Below, piece after piece: positions 34,640-45,270 of a stretch of 64,000 nucleotides of DNA. The stretch's first letter is position 1, and each line of letters starts with the position of its first letter. Under the pieces are notes generated by a model. The model saw nothing but the letters and a program-made list of their open reading frames with translations. It was not told where the DNA came from and made no database searches. The translations under genes were made by a program, and so were the position numbers. Origin of the DNA: Heterohyrax brucei (taxonomy: Eukaryota; Chordata; Mammalia; Hyracoidea; Procaviidae); NCBI GenBank assembly GCA_028571685.1, contig CM053154.1, positions 16,400,001 to 16,464,000 on the forward strand, given 5' to 3'.

Positions 34640-34830
34640 ACGAGGGTTAAGAGAACGAATAATGAGGCCGCACTACCCTGGGCTCAAATTTTGGCTATAT
34701 CACTTACTAGCTGTGTGACTTTGGAGAAGTCACTTAAGCTTTTTACATCTTAGATTCTTCATCTATAAAATGGGGATAGTATTTATACAGCACTTACAAG
34801 AGAAACTGTTACAAAATCATTTGTTAGATA
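34640..34830 (+). repeat. MIR, sense
   Basis: CTAGCTGTGTGACTTTGGAG, AAGTCACTTAAGCTTTTTAC, CATCTATAAAATGGGGATAG: the MIR core and 3' part. Confidence 0.85.
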
Positions 34831-34857
34831 TGTGTTTCCTAAATTTTACAAAAAAGA

Positions 34858-34990
34858 ATTTATTCAGAATTCACTAAGTTCCAGCTACATGGCCTTCGCT
34901 GTGACAATGCAGACTAGGGCTGTCCCTGCCCTCAAGGCACCAAGGTCCTAGTGGGGAGCAAGTGATAGAACACTGGTATTACCAAAGTTC
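34858..34990 (-). repeat. L2 fragment, antisense
   Basis: GACTAGGGCTGTCCCTGCCC then CCTAGTGGGGAGCAAGTGAT. Confidence 0.5.
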
Positions 34991-35189
34991 ATGTAATTCT
35001 AACGAAAAATCTTATCCAGTTATAGTTAACACTATCTAAAATTATTAAAGCATCTACAAACAATGAAAAATAAGAATCACTGAAACATTTACTCCCTATC
35101 TATCTTGTTACCTGGCCTGTGCAGTCACTGATTTCTCTGTAGGAAGAGGGAGAGCAGGCAAACACTATCTGAATGCCTGCTCTATGCCA

Positions 35190-35395
35190 GGGAGTCCCTG
35201 GGTGGTACACATGTGCTCAGCGGCCAGCTGTAAGGCTGGAGGTTAGAGTCCACCTGGAAGTGCCTTGGAAGAAAGGCCTGGTGGTCTTCTGAAAAAAATC
35301 AGCCAATGAAAACCCACGGCGCACACTTCTACTCTGACACCTGCGGGAACACCGTGAGTCAGAGCTGACCCGACGGCAGCTGGTGGTGACGGTAG
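35190..35395 (+). repeat. AfroSINE (long subtype), sense
   Basis: GAGTCCCTGGGTGGTACACA, CTGGAGGTTAGAGTCCACCT, GTGAGTCAGAGCTGACCCGA. Confidence 0.85.
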
Positions 35396-35603
35396 TGCTC
35401 TGTACTGGGCTTTTATGATTCTCTTACTTCACTTTCTCAATCTCTTGACAAACTTTGAAATGTACATAACCATTCTCAGGAGAGAAAACTGGGTTGAGAT
35501 AAAACACCTTGACTCAAAGCCAGTTCTACTCCTGCTTAACCACTGCTCTTCAAGCTTGGTCAGCAGACACCTAGCTTTATAACAGAATCTGACAGTATCA
35601 TTG

Positions 35604-35752
35604 GTGCCTATCACTGTTAAGTCAATTCCAACACATAGCAACCCTAGAGGGCAGTGCAGAACAGCCCCATGGGATTTCCAAGGTGCGTGGCTGGTGGATT
35701 TGAGCTGCCCACCTTTTGGTTAGCGGCCTTGTCACTTAACCATTGCACTGAC
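35604..35752 (-). repeat. AfroSINE, antisense
   Basis: TATCACTGTTAAGTCAATTC, CCATGGGATTTCCAAGGTGC, CACCTTTTGGTTAGCGGCCT. Confidence 0.85.
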
Positions 35753-36094
35753 AGTATTATTTTATTAGTATAAGTGTAATTTATGCTTTTAATGTTTTAA
35801 AAGTTAGTTATAACAGCAAATATTTATTGTAAAGTTAACAAGAATAACGTGCCCATGGTGACCATAAAAATTTGAAATTAGAGGTGACTGATGATAGGAC
35901 AGTCTTACAGGTTCTTGGAGCCAGATTTATTTCTGTTTATGTTTTTGTAGCATAGTATTTAGAAAAGCCTGCCTCACACCGCTGTAAATTTGAACAGATC
36001 ACCTTGTAATCCCCTGCTAGTCTTTTCTGAGCTGATACAGAAGCTTGAATGACATGTGTAGGAATTAAATTCCATCAAATTCTGTTTTATTGCA

Positions 36095-36230
36095 GCAATT
36101 ATTTATCTCACCTTTTCTCTATGTTAGGCATGGGGTTGGATGCCTGAGATTCCACAGGGAACAAGACAGACGTGGCTCTTGGCCCCAAACTAAGTGCTTT
36201 CGAAGGGGAAGAACTAGATGAAGAACACTT
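36095..36230 (-). repeat. L2 fragment, antisense
   Basis: TTAGGCATGGGGTTGGATGC, CCACAGGGAACAAGACAGAC. Confidence 0.5.
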
Positions 36231-36394
36231 ACTAGAGTAGAACATTTATACAGATGGACTTTTTCCACAGATACAAATGTGTATGATCAAATTAACTTGT
36301 GAAGTGATTCTACGCAGCTGAATTTATACTCTGGGGTCATGGATCGGAGCATCTGGCATAGACTGCCTGGTATCACTAGAACTAAAACCAAGAC

Positions 36395-36400
36395 GTTCTC
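36395..36400. repeat. 6-bp target-site duplication, left
   Basis: GTTCTC, repeated at 37895-37900 on the other side of the ERV. Betaretrovirus-like integrations make 6-bp duplications. The match happens to extend to GTTCTCTGTC on both sides, so the exact limit rests on the TG...CA rule. Confidence 0.6.
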
Positions 36401-37122
36401 TGTCGCTGCCTAACTGTTCCGCCCGCGTAAAGAAGACAGGACACACGCACGGGTTCGAGCCTCATCTTGCACGGCTGCAATAGCCTGTATAATCAGGGCC
36501 TATTCCCGTCGTCGCTGTCGGGAGGCGCGCCGGCTAACAAGGCATGTGGCAAAAATGGCACAGAGGAAAGAAGCTGCTCGGCACTCCTTGCTACACTGAG
36601 TATCCCAAGTCCCACCCATTCCTTGATGGTGGAAATTTCAGCAGTCCACTGGCAGTGTGAGTGTCGACCCCCGTGGAGTTGATCGTAGCAATGGAGAGTC
36701 TAAGCTGTTCCAGAGTCTGCTCCAAATTAGCAGACCAGTTGCCTTGCAGCTGTAGGGAGAGATGTCTGGAGAGATTATTAATGACCTACTCGATATTATT
36801 ACACCTGTTGAGGATAGCCAGTTTGCTGGTTAGTAAAGCGCTCCCCTTTTTGGCCCCTGAGGGCGTCGGGCCCTGTCCACCGCGGTCATAACCGCGGCTG
36901 CTAGGCTGGCATTAGTCTACCTGCACCTGTTGTGCCCAGGCCCACTGGTCTCATTTCTGGGGTGGTTGTTCCTAGTCATGATTCCCTTGCTGGCTGTACC
37001 TTGCAGGGAGCCGACCCCCTCTGGCTCACTCCCTTGTTTGTCTCTGCTGTGGGGTCTCCTGTTCAGCAGCAGCTTACCATTGCCCAACACTTGCTGCTTG
37101 CCAGGCAGCCCCCCAGTGGCCC

Positions 37123-37377
37123 TCAGTGACAGCGGGGCGCCAGGGGTCCTGTGAGCACGGCTCCTGGTGGGGCTGGATGTGGGCCCTGCCGGCTCTCTGG
37201 AGTGCCTCCTTCCCCGGGCAGCAGAGCCCCAGCCTCGAGGCCGGTGCGGGGTGCTGCTTCCTGCTCAGCCATGGGGCCTGACACCAAAAACCAAGGGGCT
37301 ACCTCCTCGACCGCCAGCAGGAAGCGTTCCAGCGTGCCCTGTTCAATATCTATGCCGCGCTGTTTAAATAAGCTCTA
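37123..37377 (-). pseudogene. gag matrix-like (MA) remnant of the ERV
   Basis: Open from just after a stop at about 37380 to a TGA at 37123-37125 (about 83 codons). The first 30 residues have the betaretroviral matrix layout: a basic R-G turn (FKQRGI), an acidic/hydrophobic stretch (TLERFLLAVEEV), then P-W-F at about 37292-37284. This W-F is the most conserved point of that domain. After it the frame becomes Pro/Gly/Ala-rich and then stops. There is no start codon in the usual place. It is broken and non-functional. Confidence 0.55.
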
Positions 37378-37484
37378 CTTACTTATGGTACTCCTACCTT
37401 ACTCCTGCTGCTTACTTTACTATTACTGCTTACTCTACCCCTACTGCTTACTTACTGCCTCCTCGTCCGTCCGTCCTCTGGTCC

Positions 37485-37640
37485 CGGTCTTAGTTCCGGT
37501 CTTAGTTCCGGTCTTAGTTCCGGTCTTAGTTCCGGTCTTAGTTCCGGTCTTAGTTCCGGTCTTAGTTCCGGTCTTAGTTCCGGTCTTAGTTCCGGTCTTA
37601 GTTCCGGTCTTAGTTCCGGTCTTAGTTCCGGTCTTAGTCT
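37485..37640 (-). repeat. 12-bp tandem array, 13 units, in the ERV leader
   Basis: Plus-strand unit CGGTCTTAGTTC repeated thirteen times, the last unit ending in CT instead of TC. The units I can read are essentially identical, so the array is recent or homogenised. As 12 is a multiple of three, both strands stay open: VPVL repeats on plus (part of the 173-codon frame 37151-37672) and KTGT repeats on minus. Neither is likely to be a gene. Confidence 0.97.
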
Positions 37641-37894
37641 CCGTTACCTGGTGCTTGCTCAATTTATCCTAGATTCCTCCAATCCTCCTGTGCCACGCTC
37701 TCCCAAGACGGAGGCCCACAATAGGCTAGCGGGAAGCCACTGCCCACAGGCATGCGCCATGAAAGCCCTAGGTCTGGTAAACAAGGGTGTGGCTGGGAAA
37801 TGACAGCTGTTCTGAATCCTGATGCGTGGTAGCAATCAGGAAAAGGCTGGTGTGTTGTTCTGGCGCTGGGCGCCAGCATGTCCCGCTTACCACA

Positions 37895-37900
37895 GTTCTC
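37895..37900. repeat. 6-bp target-site duplication, right
   Basis: GTTCTC, partner of 36395-36400. Confidence 0.6.
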
Positions 37901-38264
37901 TGTCTAGCCACTGATCCTCACTTACCACTGCAACTCTGCTGTGTCTAGGTTATTCTGGGTGCAGGGGTAACTGCTTTAGCAGTGGGGACTAGCTGACATT
38001 CTAGTTAGGGAAGTGTGATGCCAGGGTTGTCATGACCTTGACAGAGAATGCTTAGCACTCTTTCACAGCCAGGCACTAAAGGATCCACATCTGTTCCAGT
38101 GATGAACAACCTGGACCGACCAAAGCTTCTGAAGAGACCCCTACTCCTCCTAGACACTGAGAGTCTCACTAGTTGGCACTCGGCAGTGTAGGAGACTGGA
38201 GAGGACAGATTTGGGATTTTAATTATTTTTTTTAAATTTAGCTCATTTTTACAGCAAGAGAGGA
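37901..38264. other. Unique DNA right of the ERV
   Basis: Nothing recognised. Confidence 0.4.
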
Positions 38265-38410
38265 AAACCTGGTGGTATAGCGGTTAAATGCGATGTCTGC
38301 TAGCAAAAAGGTTGGCAGTTCAGTCTACCAGGTACTCCTTGGAAACCCAGTGGGGCAGCCCTACTCTGTCCTACAGGGTCAGAATTGACTTGATGTCAAT
38401 GGGCTTGGTA
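38265..38410 (+). repeat. AfroSINE, sense
   Basis: ACCTGGTGGTATAGCGGTTA, GTACTCCTTGGAAACCCAGT. A small deletion before AGAATTGACTTGATGTCAAT. Confidence 0.9.
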
Positions 38411-38553
38411 GAACAAGAGAGTTTGATTTCAGGTTTTATCTTCTCTGGACTTTAATTTGCAAAGTTACTGAATGTTTCACTTAAATTTTCTCCAGGTATT
38501 TGAAAATGGTAGAGGGGTTTATATTGAAACTTGGGGCATCTTTGTAATAAAAA

Positions 38554-38718
38554 AAATCAAACCCAACCCACTGCCGTCAAGTTGATTCTGACTCACAGTG
38601 ACCCAATCGGACACAGTAGAACTGTTGCAGAGAGTTTTCAAATCTGCCTGGCAGATTTGAACCACCAACCTTTTGGTTAACAGCTGCAGAACTTAGCCAC
38701 TAAGCCACGAGGGCTTCC
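38554..38718 (-). repeat. AfroSINE, antisense
   Basis: AACCCAACCCACTGCCGTCA, ACCAACCTTTTGGTTAACAG, CCACTAAGCCACGAGGGCTT. Inverted partner of 38265. Confidence 0.9.
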
Positions 38719-38814
38719 ACCTTTGTATCAGCCAGCCAGCCACGTGCTGTCGAGTATTAGCAGTCTATTATTATTATCATTTTCCATGTGGTCCTCAACT
38801 GATTCTGGGAAACC

Positions 38815-39690
38815 TGATTGTGTTTTAGGTGAAGACTTACACAGCAAATGGGCTTCTCATTCAGTAATTATACACAGATTATTCTGTGACAATGGTCACA
38901 ATCCCATGGTGTATCAGTGTCGCCCCCGTTTTGACCGTGGGTTACCGGTTTCCATCATCTGTCTTCCCTGCTCCTTCCTGCCTTCTCATGTTGGCTTTTG
39001 GGCAAATACTGCTCATCTGGTCTCACACACTTGACTGTTTCCAGGAGCCTATTCCTCGCAGGTGTTACTTGTTTTACAGGCCAGTCTACAACTGGGCCAA
39101 AGGGTGATCTCCAGAAGGGGGTTCAGTCCCAAGTTAGAAGGGTATCTTAGGGTTATAGTTTTGGGGTTCCTCCAGTCACCATCAGACCAGTGAGTCTGAC
39201 CTTTTTTATGCATTTAAATTTTGTTCAAAACATTTTTCTCCTACTCTAACCAGGACTTACTACTGTGTTCCTGGTCACTGCAGTCAGTAGTGGTCTCCAG
39301 GCACCACCTAGCTCTTCTAGTCTCAGGCTGGTGGGGGCTGTGGTTCATGTGGACCACTAACCCTTTGGACTAATTGTTTCTTTGAGTTTTTGGTTTTCTT
39401 CACTCTTCTTTCCGACTCAACAGCACTTGGCTTGGCTGGCTCACTCTTCTTTGCTCCAGAAGGGAGATGACTAATAGTTGTATCTCAGATAGTGGCTGGC
39501 AAGCTTTGAAGGCCCCAGACACTCGCTACTCACCAAAGGAGGATGTAGAATATTATCTTTACGAACCATACCATGCCAAATGATGTGAATGTCCCCTAAG
39601 ACTAAATCCCTCTGCCCTCAAGCCCAGCCAGTATTTTAGTCCCATCAGGTGTCTGATTATGTTGAAGAAGTTACCATAATTGTGCCTCCT
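38815..39690 (-). mobile_element. L1 3' UTR copy (afrotherian type), antisense
   Basis: Reads TGTGTTTTAGGTGAAGACTT at the 3' edge, then TGACCTTTTTTATGCATTTA, GGTCTCCAGGCACCACCTAG, CTTTGGACTAATTGTTTCTT, and GGCCCCAGACACTCGCTACT with CACCAAAGGAGGATGTAGAA. The last part resembles 49500-49600, inside an L1 with recognisable coding sequence, so I assign the segment to the L1 3' UTR. The 103-codon plus frame here is a by-product. Confidence 0.7.
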
Positions 39691-39701
39691 ATGTGCTTTA
39701 T

Positions 39702-39861
39702 GGAAACTCTGGTGGCATAATGACTTAGTGCTATGGTTGCTAACCAAAAGGCTGGCAGTTTGAATTCACCAGGTGACTCCTGGAAGCTCTATGGGAAAGT
39801 TCTGTCCTTTCCTATAGGATTGCTATGAGTCAGAATTGACTCGACGGCACCTTTTTTTTAA
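39702..39861 (+). repeat. AfroSINE, sense, first of two at one site
   Basis: GGAAACTCTGGTGGCATAAT head, TTGACTCGACGGCACC and T-run end. Flanked by ATGTGCTTTAT (39691-39701) and ATGTGCTCTAT (39862-39872). Confidence 0.95.
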
Positions 39862-39872
39862 ATGTGCTCTAT

Positions 39873-40033
39873 GGAGACCCTGGTGACATATGCTTAAGAG
39901 TTATGGCTGTTAACTAACAGGTTGGCAGTTTGAACTCACCAGGTACTCCTTGGAAACTCTACAGGGAAGTTCTGTTCTGTCCTGTAGGGTTGCTATGAGT
40001 CAGAACTGATTTGACGACAATGGGTTTGGTTTT
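39873..40033 (+). repeat. AfroSINE, sense, second of two at one site
   Basis: GGAGACCCTGGTGACATATG head, CAATGGGTTTGGTTTT tail. Flanked by ATGTGCTCTAT (39862-39872) and ACGTGCTCTAT (40034-40044), the same target as the first copy. Confidence 0.95.
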
Positions 40034-40139
40034 ACGTGCTCTATTTGTGAAAGTACATGAATTATGTACTAACATGTAGGTATAAATATTCACAAGCATG
40101 TATGACTGCCTACACATATTTAGCATATTATCTACTGAT

Positions 40140-40525
40140 GCATCTACTTATAAGTTATTGTTTCTTTTCACTGTTTTGGCAGATTGTGCCCCAAAGGTTT
40201 TGGTTATGTTTTTATTCTATTTGATTCTAGGAATGTTTAAATTTCATTTTTAATTTCTTCTATTACTTAGTACTTTTTAAGCTGTTAGTCAATTTGCATG
40301 TATTCAATTTATTTTCCTTGTTCTTGTCATTAATTTCTAGTTTTACAGTATGGTGATCAGAGATGATGCTTTGACTTTAGTGAGGCTTGCTTTGTGGCTG
40401 AAAATATGATCTATTAAGGAGAAGGTTCAATGTGTGATGGGTAAGAATGTACTGCTGTAAGGCAGAGTGTCCTGTATACGTCTATGAGGGGGAGTCTATT
40501 GATCAAACATTTTAAGGGTGCTCGA
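40140..40525 (-). mobile_element. L1 ORF2 fragment, antisense
   Basis: ACAGTATGGTGATCAGAGAT, TGAGGCTTGCTTTGTGGCTG, AATATGATCTATTAAGGAGA, GGGTAAGAATGTACTGCTGT: the standard antisense L1 ORF2 order. Decayed. Confidence 0.7.
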
Positions 40526-41300
40526 TCACCACAATCTTACATGCTCTGTTAGATGACAACGTGGCTGTACATAATTTGGAAGGAAACAAGAACTGGCTTT
40601 TTGGTCTTGGCTATAGCATAACCTTGGAGTCAGTTTAATTGATGTATGGTTCTCACCACTTTCAGAGCTTTTGGGTAGAAGACTTACACTCCCACCAGTG
40701 ACCCCATGAGGATCCCCAAAGCAGCAGTAGCTGGCATTGTGGGCATGGCCAGTGGGAGCAGCACTGTTCTGACAGAGTGCTAATCTCTTTTCCAGAATGC
40801 AACAGCCATGCGCCAGTGGCCAAACAAACAGCTGAGTGTGGTGGTCTCTAAATGTGTTATTCGGATCCCCTGCTGTGGGGAGCACAGTTGACTGTCACCC
40901 CTCTGGATCCAGCATCATGCTCACTGATGTCAAACTTCCAAATACTGAGCTTGGTGGGAGGACTAGTGCAGACCAGTTCCTGCCTGATGTGGGACTTCTC
41001 TCGCAATGTCCAGTATAAAACTTTCTTGATCTGTACCATGTCTACCCAGCCATTCTTCCTTCCCTTTCTTTCACAGATGCCAGTGCTGCACCCTAGGGTG
41101 AAGCTATCCTTACTTATTTACATTTGTTGCCTTTATCTTTTTTTTAGGCAATTTCTCCAACAAAGCTCTTGCATATTTAACCCTATCTGGGCCTCTGTTT
41201 TTCAGAGGGTCTGAGCTAACACACTGAAGAATATCAGACTGAATAACAGTACTTTAAAGATATAATATGAAAATGAAACGTTTATGAGACCTCCCTTTCA
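40526..41300. other. Unique or unclassified DNA
   Basis: No gene. Frames of 119 and 120 codons overlap on opposite strands without domain features. TTCAGAGGGTCTGAGCTAAC near 41200 might be an old LTR end, but I cannot place it. Confidence 0.35.
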
Positions 41301-41302
41301 CC

Positions 41303-41548
41303 ATACATACTTTGGACATATTGTCAGGACAGATCAGTCTTTGGAGAAGGATGTCATGCTTGGTAAATTAGAGGGTCAGTGAGAAAGAGGAAGACCCTCA
41401 AGCAGATGGATTGACACAGTGGCTGCAACAATGGGCTTTAGCATAAGAACGATTGTGGGTATGGCACAGGACAGGGCAGTGGTTTGTTCTGTTGTTCATA
41501 CGGTCACTGTGAGTTGGAACAGACTCTGTGGCACCTAACAACAGCATC
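41303..41548 (+). mobile_element. RTE LINE 3' end fragment
   Basis: TTTGGACATATTGTCAGGAC, GGAGAAGGATGTCATGCTTG, GAAAGAGGAAGACCCTCAAG, GGCTGCAACAATGGGCTTTA, ending GTGGCACCTAACAACAGC. Confidence 0.9.
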
Positions 41549-43684
41549 CCTTCCCCAGGTCCCACTGGACATGTTTTGCAAGCGATTTCACAATACCAAG
41601 CATGAGACCAACTTGATCTTCCTGTGAGATGAAAAATAAAGATAACTCTTTATGGAATTTGGACAAGAGCAGATCAAAGTTTTGAGGGTGAAATGGATCC
41701 CAAGACAACAGGGAGGATCTTAAAGGTGATGAATAAAAGACAAGGATACAGTCACATTAAAAACTTAAAAAAAAAAAAAAAGGGCTCCAGTGAAAGGATT
41801 TTAATCTCTAACTCCAAAAGAAAGTTGCAGGTAATGCTTTGAAGCAGGGAATTTGTTATAGGTAAGAAAGGAAGGAAATAAGGAAAGGAAATGTCTATTT
41901 TCCAGGACAGTATGAAAAGCAGCAGTGTTCCAGAGACAGTGGTAACGAGTTACTTGTCTGTCAGTGGAGGCTTGCTTGTCACTGTGATGCGGGACACCAT
42001 GCCACTGGTATGTAGTAGGTACCAGTAGGGTCAACCATGATAAGACAAGTTGTCAGCTGAGCTTCCAGACTAAGACAGACCAGGAGGAAGGACCCTAGCT
42101 AGTCACAGAAAGCAGGAAATCGATGGCATAAAATGATTCTGCCAAACCCGGCTTTTGCAGCTCAGTGAAAGTCTAAGCCAAAGAAATGGACAGAACGAGA
42201 AACACCAAGCAGGGGACTGTTGCTCAGAGAGGAGCTCGAGTTTTTGAAATACATTTTTAAAGGTTAAAATTCATTTCAAACTCTACATCCACCATATGCA
42301 AAATGAATGTGACAATATATTTTAAAAGGAAGACTGTGACAGCACAGGGAGCTGGTCGTACTGCAAATAATTTAATTCCCAAGTAATTAACCAAAAGTTT
42401 AAAGGATAAAAGAGAAACACCCCAATTTATGCCCGAGTAAAATGTGAAACTTTCATAAGAGAAGCTTGGGCCATCAAGATCATAAATTCAGAGGTTTCTA
42501 AACAGTCAGAAGCAGTTTCCAGATTTCTAATAGACTTCGGGTAAAATATGTCAAAAAATAAGCTTGACATGGACAGCCAGCTCCCTTGAAAAATCAGCTT
42601 CTAGGTGCTGAGTTCTTCAGGTAACTGATTTCTACTTCACCTCCACCTCCAAAGCCAGGTCTCGCAGGACTTCGCTTCAGCAAAAGCCTGTCAAATCCCC
42701 TGACTGCTTTTCATTACTGACTTCCGTCTGTAACTTTGGTTGTTTGGGTTAAAGTAACAAATGCACATCTGAATGATTTTTAAAGGAAGGAACTGCTTCA
42801 GGATTGTTCACCGGCTTTTTCTGAATACACAAACCAGGAGAAAGCAAAAGCGGAAAACACATTTGTGAATCCAGTCTTTGCTTTTAGTGCAGCTTCTCTA
42901 GCTAAGAACACGGAGACATTCATCACAGCATCTGCTTTCTTCCCCTTCTATTATGAGGGCCCTCTTCTCACGGCAAGTGTTTCCCTCCCGTTAGTGTTAA
43001 TAGAACTCACTCTTGTGTATCATCCACGGCACTTGGCTGGCTGACTTGTGTATCAAGGAGAGAATAGACCCCTTTGTCTTTTTAATTGGTCCTATAAAAC
43101 AATAAACGAATGTGCTTTGTGAGTTCTATCTAGAAATAAACCCCAGCACATATACTATGTTGCCCTTAAAAAAAAAAAAAAAGATAAAGTAGCTTCTTGG
43201 TTGGACACGAGCTAGGAACAAAATACATAAAAAAGTACATCAAGATTAAAGGGATAATAGGTAATTTTGTTCTTTAGGAAGACGATGCTACTAAGCAGAG
43301 CATGGGACAGAATACAAAGTGCACGTTAAGATGAAGCAATTGCAACCACAGTCTAATGGAGGACAAGAAAGCAATTAACAGTGTACAGTCATTGATGCAA
43401 AGGATAGACCTTGAGATTAGAATCTTATTAAAACAAAGACTGGTACAACTTGATTATAATGAGTTAAGCTGAAATATCTCCCAAACAATCTCAGCATGTA
43501 CATGTAGAAAAGAAAACATAATTTACCCTATTACCACACTTTGGTCCCCACAAGCTGCTGACAGCATTGGCAACATTTCATAAATGAAGATCTCAAACAA
43601 AATACAAAGGAGCTGCCTCCAAGGACTTAAATCTGCAGGATTGGACTGAGGGGCTTTGGGGTGCTCTCTCTATTGCTACTGATC
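41549..43684. other. Unique DNA
   Basis: No gene, RNA or mobile element recognised. A-runs at about 41767-41781 and 43168-43182. Confidence 0.45.
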
Positions 43685-43832
43685 TGCTGCCACCCGCCAC
43701 ATTCAGACTCGCAGTAACCCTATAGAACAGAGTAGCACTGCCCTATAGAGTTTCTAAGGAGGAGCTGTGGATCTGAATGCCAACATTCTGGTCAGCTGCC
43801 ATGCTCCTCATTGCTGTGCCACCACGGCTCCG
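43685..43832 (-). repeat. AfroSINE, antisense, diverged
   Basis: CATTCAGACTCGCAGTAACC, GCCCTATAGAGTTTCTAAGG, GCTGTGCCACCACGGCTCC. Confidence 0.75.
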
Positions 43833-44494
43833 TCACTACCGTCGCATCAGAAACCAAGTTGGAGCATGATGATTTTTAGCACTCATGTTTGGAAACTTTC
43901 TAGAACAGAAAAGCTTTTTACTTTTATTATTACTTTTTAAAAATCTGTCTTTGATCTTTTTGTAACCACAGTTCTAAAACTTTCCCATGGTTTGAGAATG
44001 AACTAAACTATACTCTTCTGACACCTCTCTTGTGGATTCTAATATTTTAAGAGAAATATTAAGAAAGCAACAGTCAGAAATGAGGCAAAAAGTCATCAGA
44101 CCACAGGACAAACAAACATAATTTACAACCTTGCAATTAATGCTTTCCATTTTGATTTACCAGCCCACCTCAAATTGGCATAAAAATTCATCTTAACTCG
44201 GTTCTTTAGGAAAAGTTAAATAAGTTTTTTCACTTGCATATGTACCACATTTTTAATCAAAGTAAATTTGAATGAGGCTCAACTCCTCCTTCAATTTTCA
44301 AGACTAATTTGATATTTTACAAGTCATTTAATAAACTCCATATTTGGCTTGGCATATGCATATTTTATAAATTGAGATCTATTTGTTTCTATTTTTCATG
44401 GAACTATTTCATGTCCACATTAAATAAAGAAAAATATTACATAAAGATGCAGTGAACCACAATCAGGATGTTTTTTCATAAGCATTTTAACTAT
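43833..44494. other. AT-rich unique DNA
   Basis: Nothing recognised. Confidence 0.4.
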
Positions 44495-44496
44495 TA

Positions 44497-45250
44497 CTGT
44501 TGTTATGTACTGTCAAGTCAGTTCTGCCTATTTATAGCTGTCTTACGTACAACAGAATGAAACAGTGCCTGTTCTTGTGCCATCCTTACAACTGTTGCTG
44601 TTTGAATGCATTGTTGCAGCCACTGTGTCAACCCACCCATCTCACGGAGAGTCTTCCTGGTTTTTGCTGACCTTACCAAGCATGATGTCCTTTCTCCATG
44701 GATTGGTCCTTCCTGATAACATGTCCAAATCATCCGAGACAAAGTCTCACCATCCTGACTTCCAAGGAGCATGCTGGCTATGTTACTCCTAAGACAAACA
44801 CTTTCATCTTTCTGGTAGTCCGTGGTATACTCAACCTTCTCTGCCAACACCATAATTCAAAGGCATTAATTCATCTTCCGTCTTCCTTATTCATTGTCCA
44901 GCTTTCCTGTGTGTATGAAGCAACTGGAAGTACCATGCTTGGGTCACACACTTTAGTCCTCAAAGTGACATCTTTTCAGTACTTTAACAGGTCTTTTGCT
45001 TCCAATGTGCCCAGTGCAATATGTTATTTGATTTCTTGACTGCTGCTTCTCAGGGTTTTGATTGTGGATCTAAGTAAAATAAAATCCTTAATGACTTCAA
45101 AATTTCTCCATTCATCATGATATTAGTTATTGGTCAAGTTGTAAGGATTTTTGCTTTCTTTATACTGAAGTATAATCCATACTGAAGGCTATAATCTTTG
45201 ACCTTCATCAGTCAGTGCTTCAAGTTCTCTTCACTTATTTTTGCAAGTTA
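44497..45250 (-). mobile_element. RTE LINE, 3' half in antisense
   Basis: Left end GTTGTTATGTACTGTCAAGT is the reverse of the family 3' end. Then the C-terminal region (ACTGTGTCAACCCACCCATC; ACCAAGCATGATGTCCTTTC), then the segment matching INDEKFEVIKDF (45080-45120), up to a linker downstream of the RT active site near 45240. Stops throughout. It pairs with the 5' half on the other strand. Confidence 0.8.
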
Positions 45251-45270
45251 TAAAAAATAAATATAATGCA

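Larger units (their letters stand above)
36401..37894 (-). mobile_element. Class II (betaretrovirus-like) endogenous retrovirus remnant
   Basis: The element runs TG (36401) to CA (37894) between GTTCTC duplications and reads on the minus strand. From 37894 come a short 5' end with a TGGCGCCCA sequence at 37876-37868 that could be a lysine-tRNA primer-binding site, and a leader with a CAGGTAACG splice-donor-like site. Then come thirteen 12-bp repeats (37485-37640), a gag matrix-like frame (37377-37123), non-coding or scrambled sequence, a possible env-like stretch near 36780-36560, and a GC/CpG-rich 3' end (36401-36545). Most of gag, all of pol and most of env are absent. CpG richness suggests a fairly young insertion. 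Long-LTR structure is not resolved, and LTR homology between the two ends is not evident by eye. Confidence 0.6.

Noticed and set aside
36560-36780. Env transmembrane-like reading on the minus strand of the ERV
   Set aside because: A plausible Leu/Gln-rich helix-like stretch is readable, but without a profile search I cannot separate it from chance, so it is mentioned only as possible.
37151-37672. 173-codon plus-strand frame with VPVL repeats
   Set aside because: Its length comes from the 12-bp array, which is open in several frames, and the rest is antisense to the ERV.
40526-41214. Overlapping 119- and 120-codon frames on opposite strands
   Set aside because: Mutually overlapping, with no recognisable domain; likely chance.
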